A stretch of DNA of 64,000 bases. Origin: Ophiobolus disseminans (lineage: Eukaryota > Ascomycota > Dothideomycetes > Pleosporales > Phaeosphaeriaceae). Positions 1-10,637 of the stretch are shown here, in pieces. The stretch is taken from NCBI GenBank assembly GCA_010093685.1, contig MU006221.1, positions 643,687 to 707,686 on the forward strand, in the 5' to 3' direction. Under the pieces are notes generated by a model. That model made no database searches. It saw nothing but the letters and a program-made list of their open reading frames with translations, and was not told the DNA's origin. The translations under genes were made by a program, and so were the position numbers. The stretch's first letter is position 1, and each line of letters begins with the position of its first letter.

Positions 1-532
1 GCTTACCTTGTCCATGACGTTCTCCAATGAGTTGGGGCAATCAATGGCGAAGCAGACGAAGATGATGTCGGTCTCGGGGTAGGAGAGCGGTCGTAGCCTG
101 TCGTACTCCTCCTGCCCGGCGGTGTCCCAGAGCGCAAGCTCCACCATTTTGCCCGTCGGTGGATGGGGGGTGTGGGTGATGTAGTTTTCGAACACTGTTG
201 GGACATATTTCTGGTTCACGTCAGCTTTGCCTCTCGACCTAAAATTATGTATCGCGCACCTCTGGGAAGTTGCCTGAGCTGTAGCTGATCAACAGACATG
301 TCTTTCCGCACCCGCCGTCGCCGACAACCACCAGCTTCTTCGAGTACGAGGGCGGCTCGGTGATGTTGGTGTCACGTGTGTTGGTGGTGTCGTATGAGCT
401 CACGGTGCCATTGCTGTTGCGCTCGCTGGGCGTTCGCACGGGCTTGCGGACGGGTGTGATTGACGAGAACGGGGCCTTTGTGCTCTGCTTGCGACGCAGG
501 TAGTCGTAGTTTTGCGAAGGCGCGGTCGACAT
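1..532 (-). CDS. rho4: Rho4-type small GTPase, 5' part (runs off left edge)
   Basis: Rho-family GTPase that switches between GTP and GDP states at the membrane; Rho4 in ascomycetes acts in septation and wall integrity. Exons seen are 532..260 and 210..7, with a 49-bp intron (GTGCGC..CAG), both in phase 0; a donor GTAAGC at 6..1 shows that the gene continues beyond the window. The 159 residues seen contain the P-loop GDGGCGKT (71-78), the effector loop YVPTVFENY (93-101) and the G3 motif DTAGQE (120-125). The roughly 64-residue Ser/Thr-rich N-terminal extension ahead of the G domain is the reason for choosing Rho4 over Rho1/2/3/Cdc42. I start at the Met at 532; an in-frame Met 21 codons upstream (595) is possible. 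The C-terminal CAAX box lies outside the window. Divergent from the phosphatase gene to the right. Confidence 0.9.
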
Positions 533-872
533 ATTGAGGGATGTGAAGTGAGGTGCCCGCTTCTTCGGGTGGGTGAAGGAGGATGGTGGTATCAATATGG
601 GCAGCGGACTTGGATGGGTGCTGGGACTCGGGTGTCAAGTGTCAAGTGAGCGAGCTTATGAGGCTTGGTATTGATGTTTGGCTTTGCTGACCCAGCAACG
701 AAGTGCAGGCAGCCGCTCGGCTCTAGCGCGGAACCCAAGCGCCGATAGCCTTCCCCATGCACGACGCACGCACCGCCGCACATTACGTCGCCCATCACGG
801 ACAATGCGCTCACCCTCACGTCGGTCATGAGAGATTCCGCTGCCTCGAGCCCCTTCTTCCACCCCTGCGACC
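533..872. promoter_or_regulatory. Divergent intergenic region between rho4 and the Lcb3-like gene
   Basis: About 340 bp separate the two start codons, so both 5' UTRs and promoters must lie here. I see no clear TATA box, RNA gene or repeat. Short reading frames across it look like chance. Confidence 0.5.
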
Positions 873-2764
873 ATGTGTCCCCAGCATAATGCCCCCGCGA
901 GCGAGGTGCCCGCCAGCAAGGGCCCAATGCAGCCGCTGAGGGAGCCGAGGCTCGATGCGGGCAACAAGCATCACGACCACTGTGTGTGCCCACCGTCTGA
1001 AGTCGCAAGAGACGGGACGCTAATGCGCGCAATGCCCTAAACAGACGCCCGGAGACTTCCAAGCTGGCGGAATGCGCTGCGAAACCGACTCATCCCTATA
1101 GTCCGCTGGGAGACACCATGGCTCGCGTACATGCAGGACACGTTGCGGTCGCCGGCACTTGATGCGTACTTTGCCTACACCGCCAACCTAGGGACACATA
1201 CCTTCTTCATGATCTTCCTGCCGATCCAGTTCTGGTGTGGTTATACAAGTGTGGGCCGAGCGTATGTCCGCGAGTGGGGATTGACATGGCGAGACATCTG
1301 ACATGTGTAGGACCGTCTTCATGCTGGCGGCTGGTGTCTACCTCACTGGCTTTCTGAAAGACCTGGTGTGTCTGCCAAGGCCATTGTCTCCTCCACTTGC
1401 ACGCATTTCCATGTCCGGTTCTGCTGCGCTCGAATATGGCTTCCCCTCCTCGCACTCAGCAAATGCCGTGTCGGTAGCGTTCTATGCCATTTACACCATA
1501 CGACAGTCGCCAGAGGCCTACCACCCCTATGTTTATATTGGGTCGCAAGCCCTCTTCTACTTCTACGCGCTCTCAATCATTTTCGGTCGACTATATTGTG
1601 GCATGCACGGGTTCCTTGATGTTCTTGTTGGAAGCACGATCGGAGCCATGATCACGGCATTCTATTTGGCGTATATCGATTGGCTAGAGTCCTGGATATT
1701 CAGCGGCACCTACACTGACATATTCGTTGCCACACTCGTCGCCTGCATCATGATCCGTATCAACCCCGAGCCCGCCGACGACTGCCCATGCTTCGATGAC
1801 AGCGTTTCGTTCCTGGGTGTGGTAATAGGCATCAACCTGGGAGCATGGCACTATGCACAGACTGGTCTCGCTCTGGACACTCCGATACCGTCAACAGTGC
1901 CTTTCGATTTGGGGGAAATTGGGCTGCTGAAGACAACCATTAGGATCGTCCTCGGTGTCGTTATGATCTTCATGTGGAGGGCAACCGCAAAGCCTGCACT
2001 GCTCAAGATGCTACCGCCCTTCTTCCGCCTGCTGGAACAGGCGCGCCTCAACCTACCACGAGCCTTCTTCCTCAACGCTTCCAAATATACTTCCGTTCCT
2101 ACTCTCCATGGCGATGACAACCTTATCCCATCCGCGTCAGAATTGCCGCACAAGATCATGAACCTCGCACATCCACGCAAACGATCAGTCTCCGTGGGAC
2201 CACAATCCGCTGCAGATGCATACGAAACACTAGCATATCGCAACAGACGGCGGCGAGAAAGCGTTAGCTCACTTGATGGGGCTATTGCGGAGGATGACAG
2301 TTGGACTCCTAGCTCACGCCCACACGCGAAACCACAGACGCCAGCATTGGAGAAGGCAGAGCCGGATCTGCTCGGTGCAGGTCTCTTACCCACACCCATG
2401 CAGTCTCGAATCCATTCTTACGAGCACATGATGGGCACGGGACCGGTCTACCCGTCCGAGAAGAATGCTACGACACCACCGGACAGTGATACAGGCGAGG
2501 GTGGCGACACGCTCCAGTTCACCCAAACACTCACGGATGAAGAGAACGAGACGGAGAAACGAGAGATCTTTATGAAGCTTATGAAGCCACGTGTACGCTA
2601 CGACGTCGAAGTCGTCACGAAGCTGATTGTGTATACTGGTATGTCTCGCACAAATGAGCTGAAATCTGGGCGCTAACCTAACCACAGGTATTGCTTGGTT
2701 AGCAGTCGAAGGCAATCCTCTTCTATTCGAGCTTGTGGGTCTGGGCATGCCAGGGCAAGCGTAG
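873..2764 (+). CDS. Dihydrosphingosine/sphingosine-1-phosphate phosphatase (Lcb3-like, PAP2 superfamily)
   Basis: ER membrane enzyme that dephosphorylates long-chain-base phosphates, balancing sphingolipid synthesis and LCB-P signalling. Exons 873..981, 1045..1261, 1311..2638 and 2688..2764 join in frame to 576 residues; introns are 63, 49 and 49 bp with GT..AG ends. The three PAP2 catalytic blocks are present: K125-x6-RP (132-133), PSSHS (154-158), and R202-x5-H208-x3-D212. Several hydrophobic segments surround them (about 65-290), followed by a long polar Ser-rich tail and a final hydrophobic stretch encoded by the last exon. The start (ATG 873) was chosen because the frame gives a conserved-looking PLREPRLDAGN segment before intron 1 and closes in phase across it. 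Convergent with the TYW2 gene, 92 bp between stops. Yeast Lcb3/Ysr3 and human SGPP are the closest families; which substrate is preferred cannot be told. Confidence 0.88.
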
Positions 2765-2856
2765 CTGTCCATATTATTTCCTATCTCAATACATACTGCA
2801 TGATAGGCTACCCTTGATGGGCGGTCATAATGTAAACATTTTCATGACGTTGACGG

Positions 2857-4410
2857 CTACTCGAAGCTGACGTCCGGAGATCCTTGAACGTGTAGGTCGA
2901 ATACACAATGCACCACGCCCGGTGCGTACATCTTTACTCTCTCCACATGCTCCACTTCCACCTTCCACTTAGCTCTCCCGTCATGTTCGTCGAGATACTC
3001 CTGACACACCCTCTCCACCTCATCCTTCCTCTCCTCAATCTCCCCTACGCCAACGTTCTCATGCACACGCACGAATCCGCCTTCCTCCGCATCCACCAAC
3101 TTCACCGCATCGCGCCACGTAGCTCGCGCATCAGGCAAGAGCCCGAGATTGACATGCCGGATCGGCAGTATGGTGGTGCGGAGCCGAGAAAACATGTCCA
3201 GCGCGTGTTCGTTGCTCATCTGAAAGATCAGAAAATCCACATCCACATCTTCCTCCCCAAATTTCCCTCCCCACCCAACGGGCACATCTTCCTCCTTCAT
3301 AATCTTGCAACTCCACCCATTCATCTCCGCACCTCTCCGCAAGCCCTCAACACTCCAAGGATTCAACTCGAAACACAGCACTTTCCCCACGCCGGCTTTC
3401 TTGTAACTGAATGCGAAATATCCAATGCCGGCGTACATATCCACAGCGCTGGAGTCGCGTGTGATGCCGGGAAGGTGGAAGATGCGCGTCTTCTCACGAA
3501 TGTTGCCGCGGGAAAACATGGTATACAGCGGAGCCCAAGTCTGGCGGATTCCATTCTGCGTCGCGCTGACCCAGAGTGCGGCGTCGAAATCTTTTCTCGT
3601 GGGGTTGGATATGGTAAGGGGCGTTGGTAAGGGGCCGAATGAACCGAGGAGGGGTGAAATGTTGATTGGGCTGCGGAGAACGTTCTCGGTGGCGTTGGTG
3701 ACGGTCTGGAGGGGGATGGGCGAGTTGATGGCGATATGTGTTGTGCTTGTTGCGTGAGCTATGTGCTTCCATATTGATTGGAGGTGTGGATGGGTGGGTG
3801 GGTAGGTTGCGAGGAGGGTTGGCCATGGTGGAGAGGCGAAGGCGTTGTGTGGGAGGAGGAGCATCGGTTTGTAGATTGAGTAGCCTTCGGGGAAGGAGTC
3901 GATGAGGTCTTCAGTGGTAAAACTTAGGCTTGTGAGGATGTCGTTTGCAAAGCTGTCCAGGGCATCTTGAAGAGCTCGGTGAAGCGGATTCTTGTGCATT
4001 TGTGGGGTTGTAGTAGGTGATGGTGTGTCATATGAGATTGTAACGTCCTCATGCAACGATGCAAGTCCCAATTCGTTAAGTATTTTGGTTTTCGTCGACA
4101 AGATGTCTTGGTTGGGCGGTGTCGAATGTCCACTAGATGGACATGGGATCGTTGTTGCAAGTCGCATGCGTTGACCTTTTTTCAACCCGGTCAACATGAT
4201 ATCAAAAGACTGTGATCTAAGAGACGTATCACAGTCGTCTTCGCCTGCGCTACTTAAATCCATGGTTATCCTCTTAGTTCTGTCGAGTTTGCCAAAAAGT
4301 TCCAGAGCCGTCTTCACCGCCTTGACATGGCGTTGCGGAACCACCAAAACGGCCCTGCGGTGGGACATATCCATCTTTTGATGTGTGTCATTCGTTATGT
4401 CTTCCTTCAT
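2857..4410 (-). CDS. TYW2: tRNA-Phe wybutosine synthesis enzyme TYW2/Trm12 (aminocarboxypropyl transferase)
   Basis: Transfers the 3-amino-3-carboxypropyl group from S-adenosylmethionine to 4-demethylwyosine at G37 of tRNA-Phe, a step in wybutosine synthesis. Intronless, 517 residues. The class I methyltransferase-like fold is shown by motif I DMYAGIGYF (324-332), followed by an acidic ribose-binding strand with the ELNPWSVE segment (348-355), where Trm5/TYW2 proteins have the ENP/ELNP signature. The C-terminus has VKMYAPGVVH, a typical family ending. Divergent inserts (about 85-165) are low-complexity and Pro/Thr-rich. The first ATG (4410) is used; Met13 or Met15 are plausible alternatives. 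Trm5 (m1G37 methyltransferase) is the main alternative, but the ELNPWS motif and C-terminus favour TYW2. Confidence 0.87.
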   Translation of the reverse strand: MKEDITNDTHQKMDMSHRRAVLVVPQRHVKAVKTALELFGKLDRTKRITMDLSSAGEDDCDTSLRSQSFDIMLTGLKKGQRMRLATTIPCPSSGHSTPPNQDILSTKTKILNELGLASLHEDVTISYDTPSPTTTPQMHKNPLHRALQDALDSFANDILTSLSFTTEDLIDSFPEGYSIYKPMLLLPHNAFASPPWPTLLATYPPTHPHLQSIWKHIAHATSTTHIAINSPIPLQTVTNATENVLRSPINISPLLGSFGPLPTPLTISNPTRKDFDAALWVSATQNGIRQTWAPLYTMFSRGNIREKTRIFHLPGITRDSSAVDMYAGIGYFAFSYKKAGVGKVLCFELNPWSVEGLRRGAEMNGWSCKIMKEEDVPVGWGGKFGEEDVDVDFLIFQMSNEHALDMFSRLRTTILPIRHVNLGLLPDARATWRDAVKLVDAEEGGFVRVHENVGVGEIEERKDEVERVCQEYLDEHDGRAKWKVEVEHVERVKMYAPGVVHCVFDLHVQGSPDVSFE

Positions 4411-4755
4411 GGCGGCTCCTTTTGGTGCAGGTGCTGGAAGTACAAAGTGAGCGGGCTAAGTTTGGAGTACATAGTGGGGTAATTACAGCTAGATAAGACA
4501 CAAGTAAGCTTGACGACTAACGATGGGTATCACGAAGGGAAACACGTTTGTGATAGAGTCATATACACAATCCCCGTAGACGAGGGATGTCATGGCAGGA
4601 GCTATCTAGACATCGGGGGTCCATTCACTGCCCCGCCCCCACCAGTTCTCCTGCGGAGCTTATAGTATGACGAAGTAAGCTTACTGCTGCAGCTCCAATG
4701 CTAACTCCTCCCACAACAAACGTCTTCTCTAGAGCCACGCCACACCTCAACCACA
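4411..4755. promoter_or_regulatory. Divergent intergenic region between TYW2 and the Nudix gene
   Basis: 345 bp between divergent start codons. The sequence near the Nudix start is CA-rich and pyrimidine-rich, as usual for fungal 5' UTRs, with a good start context (CACAATGCC). No other element recognised. Confidence 0.5.
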
Positions 4756-5706
4756 ATGCCTCTCTCAAACCTCACCCTCGTAAACGAATGCGACAGATTT
4801 CCGTACCCCGAATCCGACCCCACAGCCTACCTCTCCCGCGTCAACACCTACTACCAACTGCGTGTCGCCGACCACGACTATGCACTCGGCTACATGCTCC
4901 CCTCCGTCGCCGAAGTGTTCCGCGGCATACCGAGCTGGCACCTGGACGACGATGAAGGCACTCTTACACTGACAGCCGGCTCAACTGCAGCCGAGCGCTC
5001 GAAGGCAGTGGGGAATACGTTACTAGCGATGCGAGAAACCGGGCACTTCAAGGTCCTCAACAAATGGAGGAACGAGCTGTATGCCGTGTATGGCAAGAAC
5101 AAAGAACTACTATTCAACATAGAACGAAGCGCGAGTCCGTTACTAGGCGTAGTGACTTACGGCGTCCACCTCACAGCCTACACACGATCGCAAGACACGG
5201 GCGAGATCAAGATATGGACACCGAGGCGAGCGCGGACGAAGCAGACATATGGCGGGATGCTGGACAACGCCGTTGCAGGCGGCATCGCATCTGGCGAGTC
5301 GCCGTTTGAAAGCCTGGTCAGAGAGTGCAGCGAGGAAGCGTCCTTGGCTGAAGACCTTGTGCGCTCGAAAGCGCGAGCAGCCGGGACGGTGACGTACTAC
5401 TACATCCGGGACGAGCGTGCGGGTGGGGAGACGAACCTCATGCAGCCGGAGTGCCAGTACATCTACGACTTGGAGCTGCCGGAGGATGTGACACCCAAGC
5501 CTGGAGATGACGAGGTCGAGGAGTTCTATCTGTGGAGTGTGGATGAGGTCAAACAGGCCATGGAGAACGGGGAGTTCAAGCCGAACTGCGCGCTGGTTGT
5601 CCTGGACTTCCTGGTCAGGCACGGATTCCTGCACAGTGAGAACGAGGAGAACTTTGTGGAGATTGTGAGCCGGCTGCATAGGCGGTTGGAGTTTCCCACG
5701 CTGTGA
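4756..5706 (+). CDS. DUF4743/Nudix hydrolase (YJR142W/Tnr3-type thiamine-diphosphate damage hydrolase)
   Basis: Single-exon gene of 316 residues. An N-terminal DUF4743-type region (about 1-140) precedes a Nudix domain. The Nudix box runs from G175 to L197 (GX5E, then 7 residues, then RE-C-S-EE), with Ser where the consensus has the last Gly. The combination of DUF4743 and Nudix is that of yeast YJR142W, the C-terminal part of S. pombe Tnr3 and plant Nudix 20/24. Members of this family were shown to hydrolyse damaged (oxo/oxy) forms of thiamine diphosphate, so a thiamine metabolite-repair role is inferred, not seen. No targeting peptide is evident; likely cytosolic. Convergent with RPB8, 216 bp between stop codons. 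Confidence 0.88.
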   Translation: MPLSNLTLVNECDRFPYPESDPTAYLSRVNTYYQLRVADHDYALGYMLPSVAEVFRGIPSWHLDDDEGTLTLTAGSTAAERSKAVGNTLLAMRETGHFKVLNKWRNELYAVYGKNKELLFNIERSASPLLGVVTYGVHLTAYTRSQDTGEIKIWTPRRARTKQTYGGMLDNAVAGGIASGESPFESLVRECSEEASLAEDLVRSKARAAGTVTYYYIRDERAGGETNLMQPECQYIYDLELPEDVTPKPGDDEVEEFYLWSVDEVKQAMENGEFKPNCALVVLDFLVRHGFLHSENEENFVEIVSRLHRRLEFPTL

Positions 5707-5922
5707 TTGCGGGAGTGGGGAAGTATGTTGAAAGTTGAATTGCGATGCCCTCGGAGACTCTTCCTCACATGACAGAGGGACATCTAACGACTCCTTTTGT
5801 GGGTATACAGACGCCAAATAGATGAAGACAGATGGTACCAGCTACCACCGTGTATGCTACCATAACGCCACCCATGCTGCTTTTGTTCCTTGTTTTCCTT
5901 TGCCCAGCGACCGGCCAGATGC

Positions 5923-6418
5923 CTACGCTCGCTTGATGAGCATGTAGAAATTGTCAATCTTCAAGCTGCTCAGCTTGTTGTACGGCCCCTCGAGATACAG
6001 CAACAGCCCCCCAAAACTGGCATAGCACTTGCTGTGACCGATTAGTCCTCCATGTCCACCCTGGCATGTCAAGCTCTGAAACTCACGCATTCCCGCCGTC
6101 GCCGTCCTCAAACTTGTAGTGCCGGCCGTAACACACATAGTCGTACATGTCTGCAAGCGTCGAATATCCCGTCCTACTCACGTTCCTCCAGCTCGTCTCG
6201 GCGCCCTCCTTCGCCGCGCCGTCCAGCTCGAGCGTGGTGGCCAGAGCCATGGATATGGACTCGCCGACCTGGCAGTGGAACAGCTCGTGGTTGATGTCGA
6301 GCGTCATGGTGAGGGTCGAGTCGCTGGAGGTGCCTGCAATGCGCGAGACGCGGTCGTATCTTTTGTTGTCGATCTCAGTGATGGTGAAGACGGCGTCGAG
6401 GAGCTGGACGTCGGCCAT
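5923..6418 (-). CDS. RPB8: RNA polymerases I, II and III subunit Rpb8 (RPABC3)
   Basis: Shared small subunit of all three nuclear RNA polymerases. Exons 6418..6087 and 6031..5923 join in frame across a 55-bp intron (GTGAGT..CAG) to 146 residues, the same length as the yeast protein. The protein begins MADVQLLDAVFTITEID and ends with the family-typical YNKLSSLKIDNFYMLIKRA, with a Gly-Gly-Leu-Leu-Leu-Tyr strand before it and YDYVCYGRHYKFE in the middle. The acidic/Gly loop just before the intron replaces a variable loop of the family. The reading frame is open upstream of the chosen ATG, but only this start matches the family's N-terminus. Confidence 0.94.
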
Positions 6419-6782
6419 GGTGACGGTTTGGGGGGAGGGAAGGAGGGTGCAGGAGCGGTATGCGACGTGCTGGAGAGAAAGGCGTGGTGGGTTGAAAGAA
6501 GTTCGAACTGGAGTCCAGAAGTCCAGAAGCGGCCGGAAAATTGTCTTGGCAGAGGGTGGTCGAACCTCCGACGCTTCTCCGCAATCGAGCACCGCATCCC
6601 CGACGCTGACCACATACGATAGTAGCTGTGACAGCAACCTCGCCGGTAGTTTTCCATTCTCTCACTTCACCATATGGGGTAACTGGCTGCTCCAGGCCTA
6701 CTGCGACTGTTGCACCAGCCCGGCTCCTCAGCCTTCCCCACGACACTCGCTCTTCGAACCCCACCCCATTGCATCCCTCCAC
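6419..6782. promoter_or_regulatory. Divergent intergenic region between RPB8 and the F-box gene
   Basis: 364 bp between divergent starts. Open frames continue from both sides by chance. No recognisable element besides probable 5' UTR sequence. Confidence 0.45.
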
Positions 6783-9210
6783 ATGGCCTTCGCCCACTCC
6801 GTCAGCCTCTTCGCCCTCCTCGACGCCGACATGGCGCACCCGTCGCCGTCTCTGCAGGACTCGGACAGCAGTCGTGATTGCAGCCCCATGGCCTTTGACC
6901 CGCTCAACATGCACAAGCCCAGGGCCACGGCCGGCAACGCCAACAGTCCCTTGCTTAAGCTGCCAGATGACATCTTCAAATGCGTCATGGACTACCTTGA
7001 CGGTACCGCTGCCTGGACGTTGAAGCGGCTGTGCAAGGGCATGGCGTGCAGTACTACTGTCAACCAACTGCTGTACAAGTACCCCATACAACTGAATGAC
7101 GTGCGCGACATCAGGCTGGGCGACTGGAAGTACAGAAGCGTAGGCTCCATACGGTGGAACATCTTCAAGGACAGCATCACCGATGCGAACCGAGGCTACG
7201 TGCAGAAGCTGGCCATGTCGCACTGGGCGAGCATTGACGACTTCCGCTGGATAGAGAAGAACCTGCCCTCGCTGACGAGTCTGGACCTCTCGGCCATCAA
7301 GGACTTTGTGTGGACGCCCGAAGAGACGTGGACGTGGAAGATGCTGGCAGACGCTTGCCCGGGCCTGTTTGGCCGTCTCGAAGAGCTCGAGGCTGCCAAC
7401 TGGGCCGACTATACGGCACATGCGCGCATCGAGTACAGCTACTCGTACAACGACTATCGCTTCAAGCCGAAGTTCAGGATATCAAGGCGGAGAGATGGCG
7501 GGTCCATTGCGAAGATCGTCTTCCCGGTTTGCAAGAAGCTGAAGACCCTTGCGATCAAGGAGCGCTACTCGGGCTTTCAGTATGTCTTGCGCGTTCATTG
7601 ATCTGAGGAGGCGCTAATCAAGGCGCAGCACCTGGAACGAGTGGGAGGTCCATCAGCGTGTATGCTGTCTGGTAGATGGTATCCAGCGATACTGCTCCAA
7701 GAGCATGACGAAGCTGAGGGTGCACGACTACGCTCCCTACCGATCGCTCTTCTCTACCGATGCCACACCATGGTCACAATTGACCGATGTGGAGATTGGC
7801 CTATATAGCTGGATGGAGGACCGTCGGGATAGAGACGTCATCGGTCCCATACCATACAGGATAACTCAAGGCCATCATCACCGCGACGAGGAGGAGTCAT
7901 TCGACGACAAGAGCTTCGATTCGTGCAAGCGCGATCATATGGTACTCGGTAACAACGTTGTCCAAGGCGTCGGCGCTTCGTTCGAAGACCTCCTACAGAG
8001 CCTCCAAACCATTTCAAACAAGTATCCGAACATCAACATCAAGCCCATCCGCAATCTTCAGAACATCACACTACACCCATTCCATCTCGTCAATGTCATG
8101 CAGCGACGGAATCCCTTCCATCAACTCACTCACCAAACCAATCTCCAAACACCCAACGATCCCGTGTCGAATGAAGAGGTACAGAAGGCGCTTCAATGGT
8201 TGGCACAAAAGTGCAATTGGAAGCCCATTCTTGCCTGGGACAGCATGATGTGTGACGTTTTCCCAGCAAATCTCGAACCTATTAGGACCTTCCTTCCGAA
8301 GCCCGAGGTTCTCTCCCGTATTAAGACAATGGTTTCAACGCTTCGCAGCCTCAATATACCCATTCGCATCTCCATTGGCGATCGTACCACCACTTGCCCC
8401 TCCTCCGGCCTCGACGGTTCCCTCTACTTCGGTGACTTCAAGACGTTTGTTGGCGAAGACGACGCGCGCCGTGAAGTCCTGCTCCCCACACAAGCATCCT
8501 TCAACTTGACAGCCATTGCAAACATGGTGGACGAACTCACCATCCAATATCCTGTCGACGTTCCCGGTGTTTCAGGCTGGCTCCGTGCTGGCAAGCGCCC
8601 CACGCCCGCCGAAAAGGCCCTCATGGAGCGCGAGATGATTGGCTGGCGAAGATTCTGGATGCGCTATGCCAGCCAGTTCAAGAACCTGAAGAAGTTGACT
8701 GCAAACGTACCGAACGACATCTACGAGGACTGGGGCAAGAGCGAGGTGGCCGACCTGCTGGGCGATGAGCGCTGGCAGATGCTCGAAGTGGAAGAGCGGA
8801 ACGGGGATTATGGATTCTTTGGCAGTTACTTCCCCTTCAGCTCCTCGTCTCTACGCTACATTTCATCGCGTAAGCGCGGCCGTACGAAGTTTGTTCAGCG
8901 CGTCTTCTTCCGCCTCGATAACCAGCCATTGGAACTTGGGGAGGTGAACCCGCGCATCACAGAACAGGATCGTGAAGAGGGCGAGATTACGGATGAGCAT
9001 ATCAAAGACATTGAGAGGCCGAAACATCGCTTCTGGCCCGCGAGGGAAGAGGAGAGCAAGGGAAAGCGCAAGAGAGATTCGAATGGTGGGGGTGACCCTA
9101 ACGATGAGATGGCGATCAAGAGGAAGAAGGTCGAAGAGGCTGGACGCTTGGTGCAACAAGCTACGCTTGAACACTTGGATCGAACGCTGGAACGGCTGGG
9201 CGAGTTCTAG
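6783..9210 (+). CDS. F-box domain protein with leucine-rich-like central region
   Basis: Likely substrate adaptor of an SCF ubiquitin ligase. Exons 6783..7579 and 7629..9210 join in frame over a 49-bp intron (GTATGT..CAG) to 792 residues. An F-box-like segment lies at about 56-96 (starts SPLLKLPDDIFKCVMDYL), followed by spaced Leu-rich segments such as NLPSLTSLDLS and KLKTLAIKE that resemble irregular LRRs of fungal F-box proteins. The C-terminus (about 720-785) is highly charged with basic KGKRKR and IKRKK clusters, possible nuclear signals. Start choice is uncertain: three Met codons (at 6783, and about residues 17 and 36) precede the F-box, and the frame is open further upstream. The substrate is unknown. 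Confidence 0.75.
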
Positions 9211-10637
9211 ACTTCTTTTCCGCAAGGAAATTGCGTCTTGTGAGTACGACACGGGCATACGGTGTTACGGTATTCAACTCGGGAAAGGATTGGCCTCTTT
9301 TCGATGTACGACAGAACATGTACTGGCCGTGATAATGAGCATGGCGTTCGATCTTCACGTCCGACATGGAGGTCACATCAATGTTATTAATACAATAGCA
9401 CATGCATATGTACATCGTTTCTGCAGGTGAAAAACAGTGCACTCCGACGAGGCTTCAAAACTTGTCCACCTCGATGCGCCAGCTTATCCCAGCGCATTCT
9501 TGATAATTGCTTCCATAAAGTAACAAATCGGATGTCTCTAATACCCCACTCTCGAGTACCCTTCAGTGCCACATGCACACTCATGTGTTCTCTCCTTCCC
9601 CTCCTCCCCAAAGAGACACAAAAACAACAATGGTCTCAGCACACATCGAACAAACGATCCCAATCTCTTCAGAAAATCGGCAGACAAGAAAAGTGAAGCC
9701 GCGATAGCAAAAAGGAAGGAAGCCCACAACCCACCCCCCGAAGAGAAGAGGGTGCAGGACGGCCGTTTAGTAATGTTTTTAGGACTTGCTACTTTCCTGA
9801 AGATTCTGTTGAGTTATGCTGTATACATACAGGTCGCCATGAGGTGGGGAGAAGAGAGAGTTGGGTATGCCATCATTGTTTTTTTCGAGGGGATTCATCG
9901 GAAGGAAGGTGTTGCGTGCTTGCTTCGTATGGAAGCTACCGAGGGGAAGATGGGAAAGAGCGATTCATACTACACTTTCTTGTCACCGTTGCAGGACAGA
10001 ACCATCATACATTGTACCTTGTCTCTTTACCATGCTTCTTTGCAATTGCAACGCAAGTATACTGTTGAATGGGCTAGCTCTTCTACATGTCTCTGAGATT
10101 GGTTGATGTGCTCGCGCTGCCACAGTAGAGAATACACGCCTAGCAAGTAGATGAGTATGAATGAAAGTCGCGCCACGTGATATAGACAAGACAAGGCTAA
10201 TAGCATCACGATGGTTTCACACATGACCTTCTTTCTTGAACTTCTTTATTCTGTTTTCCGCGGAGACTAGCACTACCAGATATTCCCTCTCCGTTTTCCC
10301 TCCATATCAAAATATACTAAAGTAAAGCCGCGCTCAAAGAATCGAAGGCGGACTGATAAACCCGAATACTAAAAAAAGATATGTCTGGTAAAACAAGCGA
10401 GCGGACCTTCTTTGCAAATCGCACCACAACGCCGGGGAAACGGGAGTATCAGACTTTGGGCGCAGGGGTATGTTATGTACAGAGAGAGTATGTAACGCTC
10501 TACTGCCCGCTTCGCACAAGACTCCGGAACGCCGCGGTGAATGCATTACAATATACAATTAAGAAAAGACTAAACCACCGTTTGCAATAGGAAAGGAGAC
10601 TGAGACTGGTATCTAGGGGGAAGGAAAGTGCGAATGC
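9211..10637. other. Convergent intergenic region (F-box gene / calcium ATPase)
   Basis: 1.4 kb between two stop codons. It should hold both 3' UTRs and terminators. Several short frames exist, the longest about 176 codons at 9566-10096, but composition is low-complexity (A/G and C/T runs) and none resembles a known protein. No tRNA- or rRNA-like sequence seen. Confidence 0.5.

Noticed and set aside
6375..7421. 348-codon minus-strand frame over the F-box gene and RPB8 promoter
   Set aside because: Antisense shadow; the plus strand carries the F-box motif and a clean spliced frame.
9566..10096. 176-codon open frame in the gap after the F-box gene
   Set aside because: Low-complexity composition, overlapping frames of similar length, no domain, signal peptide or splice continuity; it lies in a convergent 3' UTR region.
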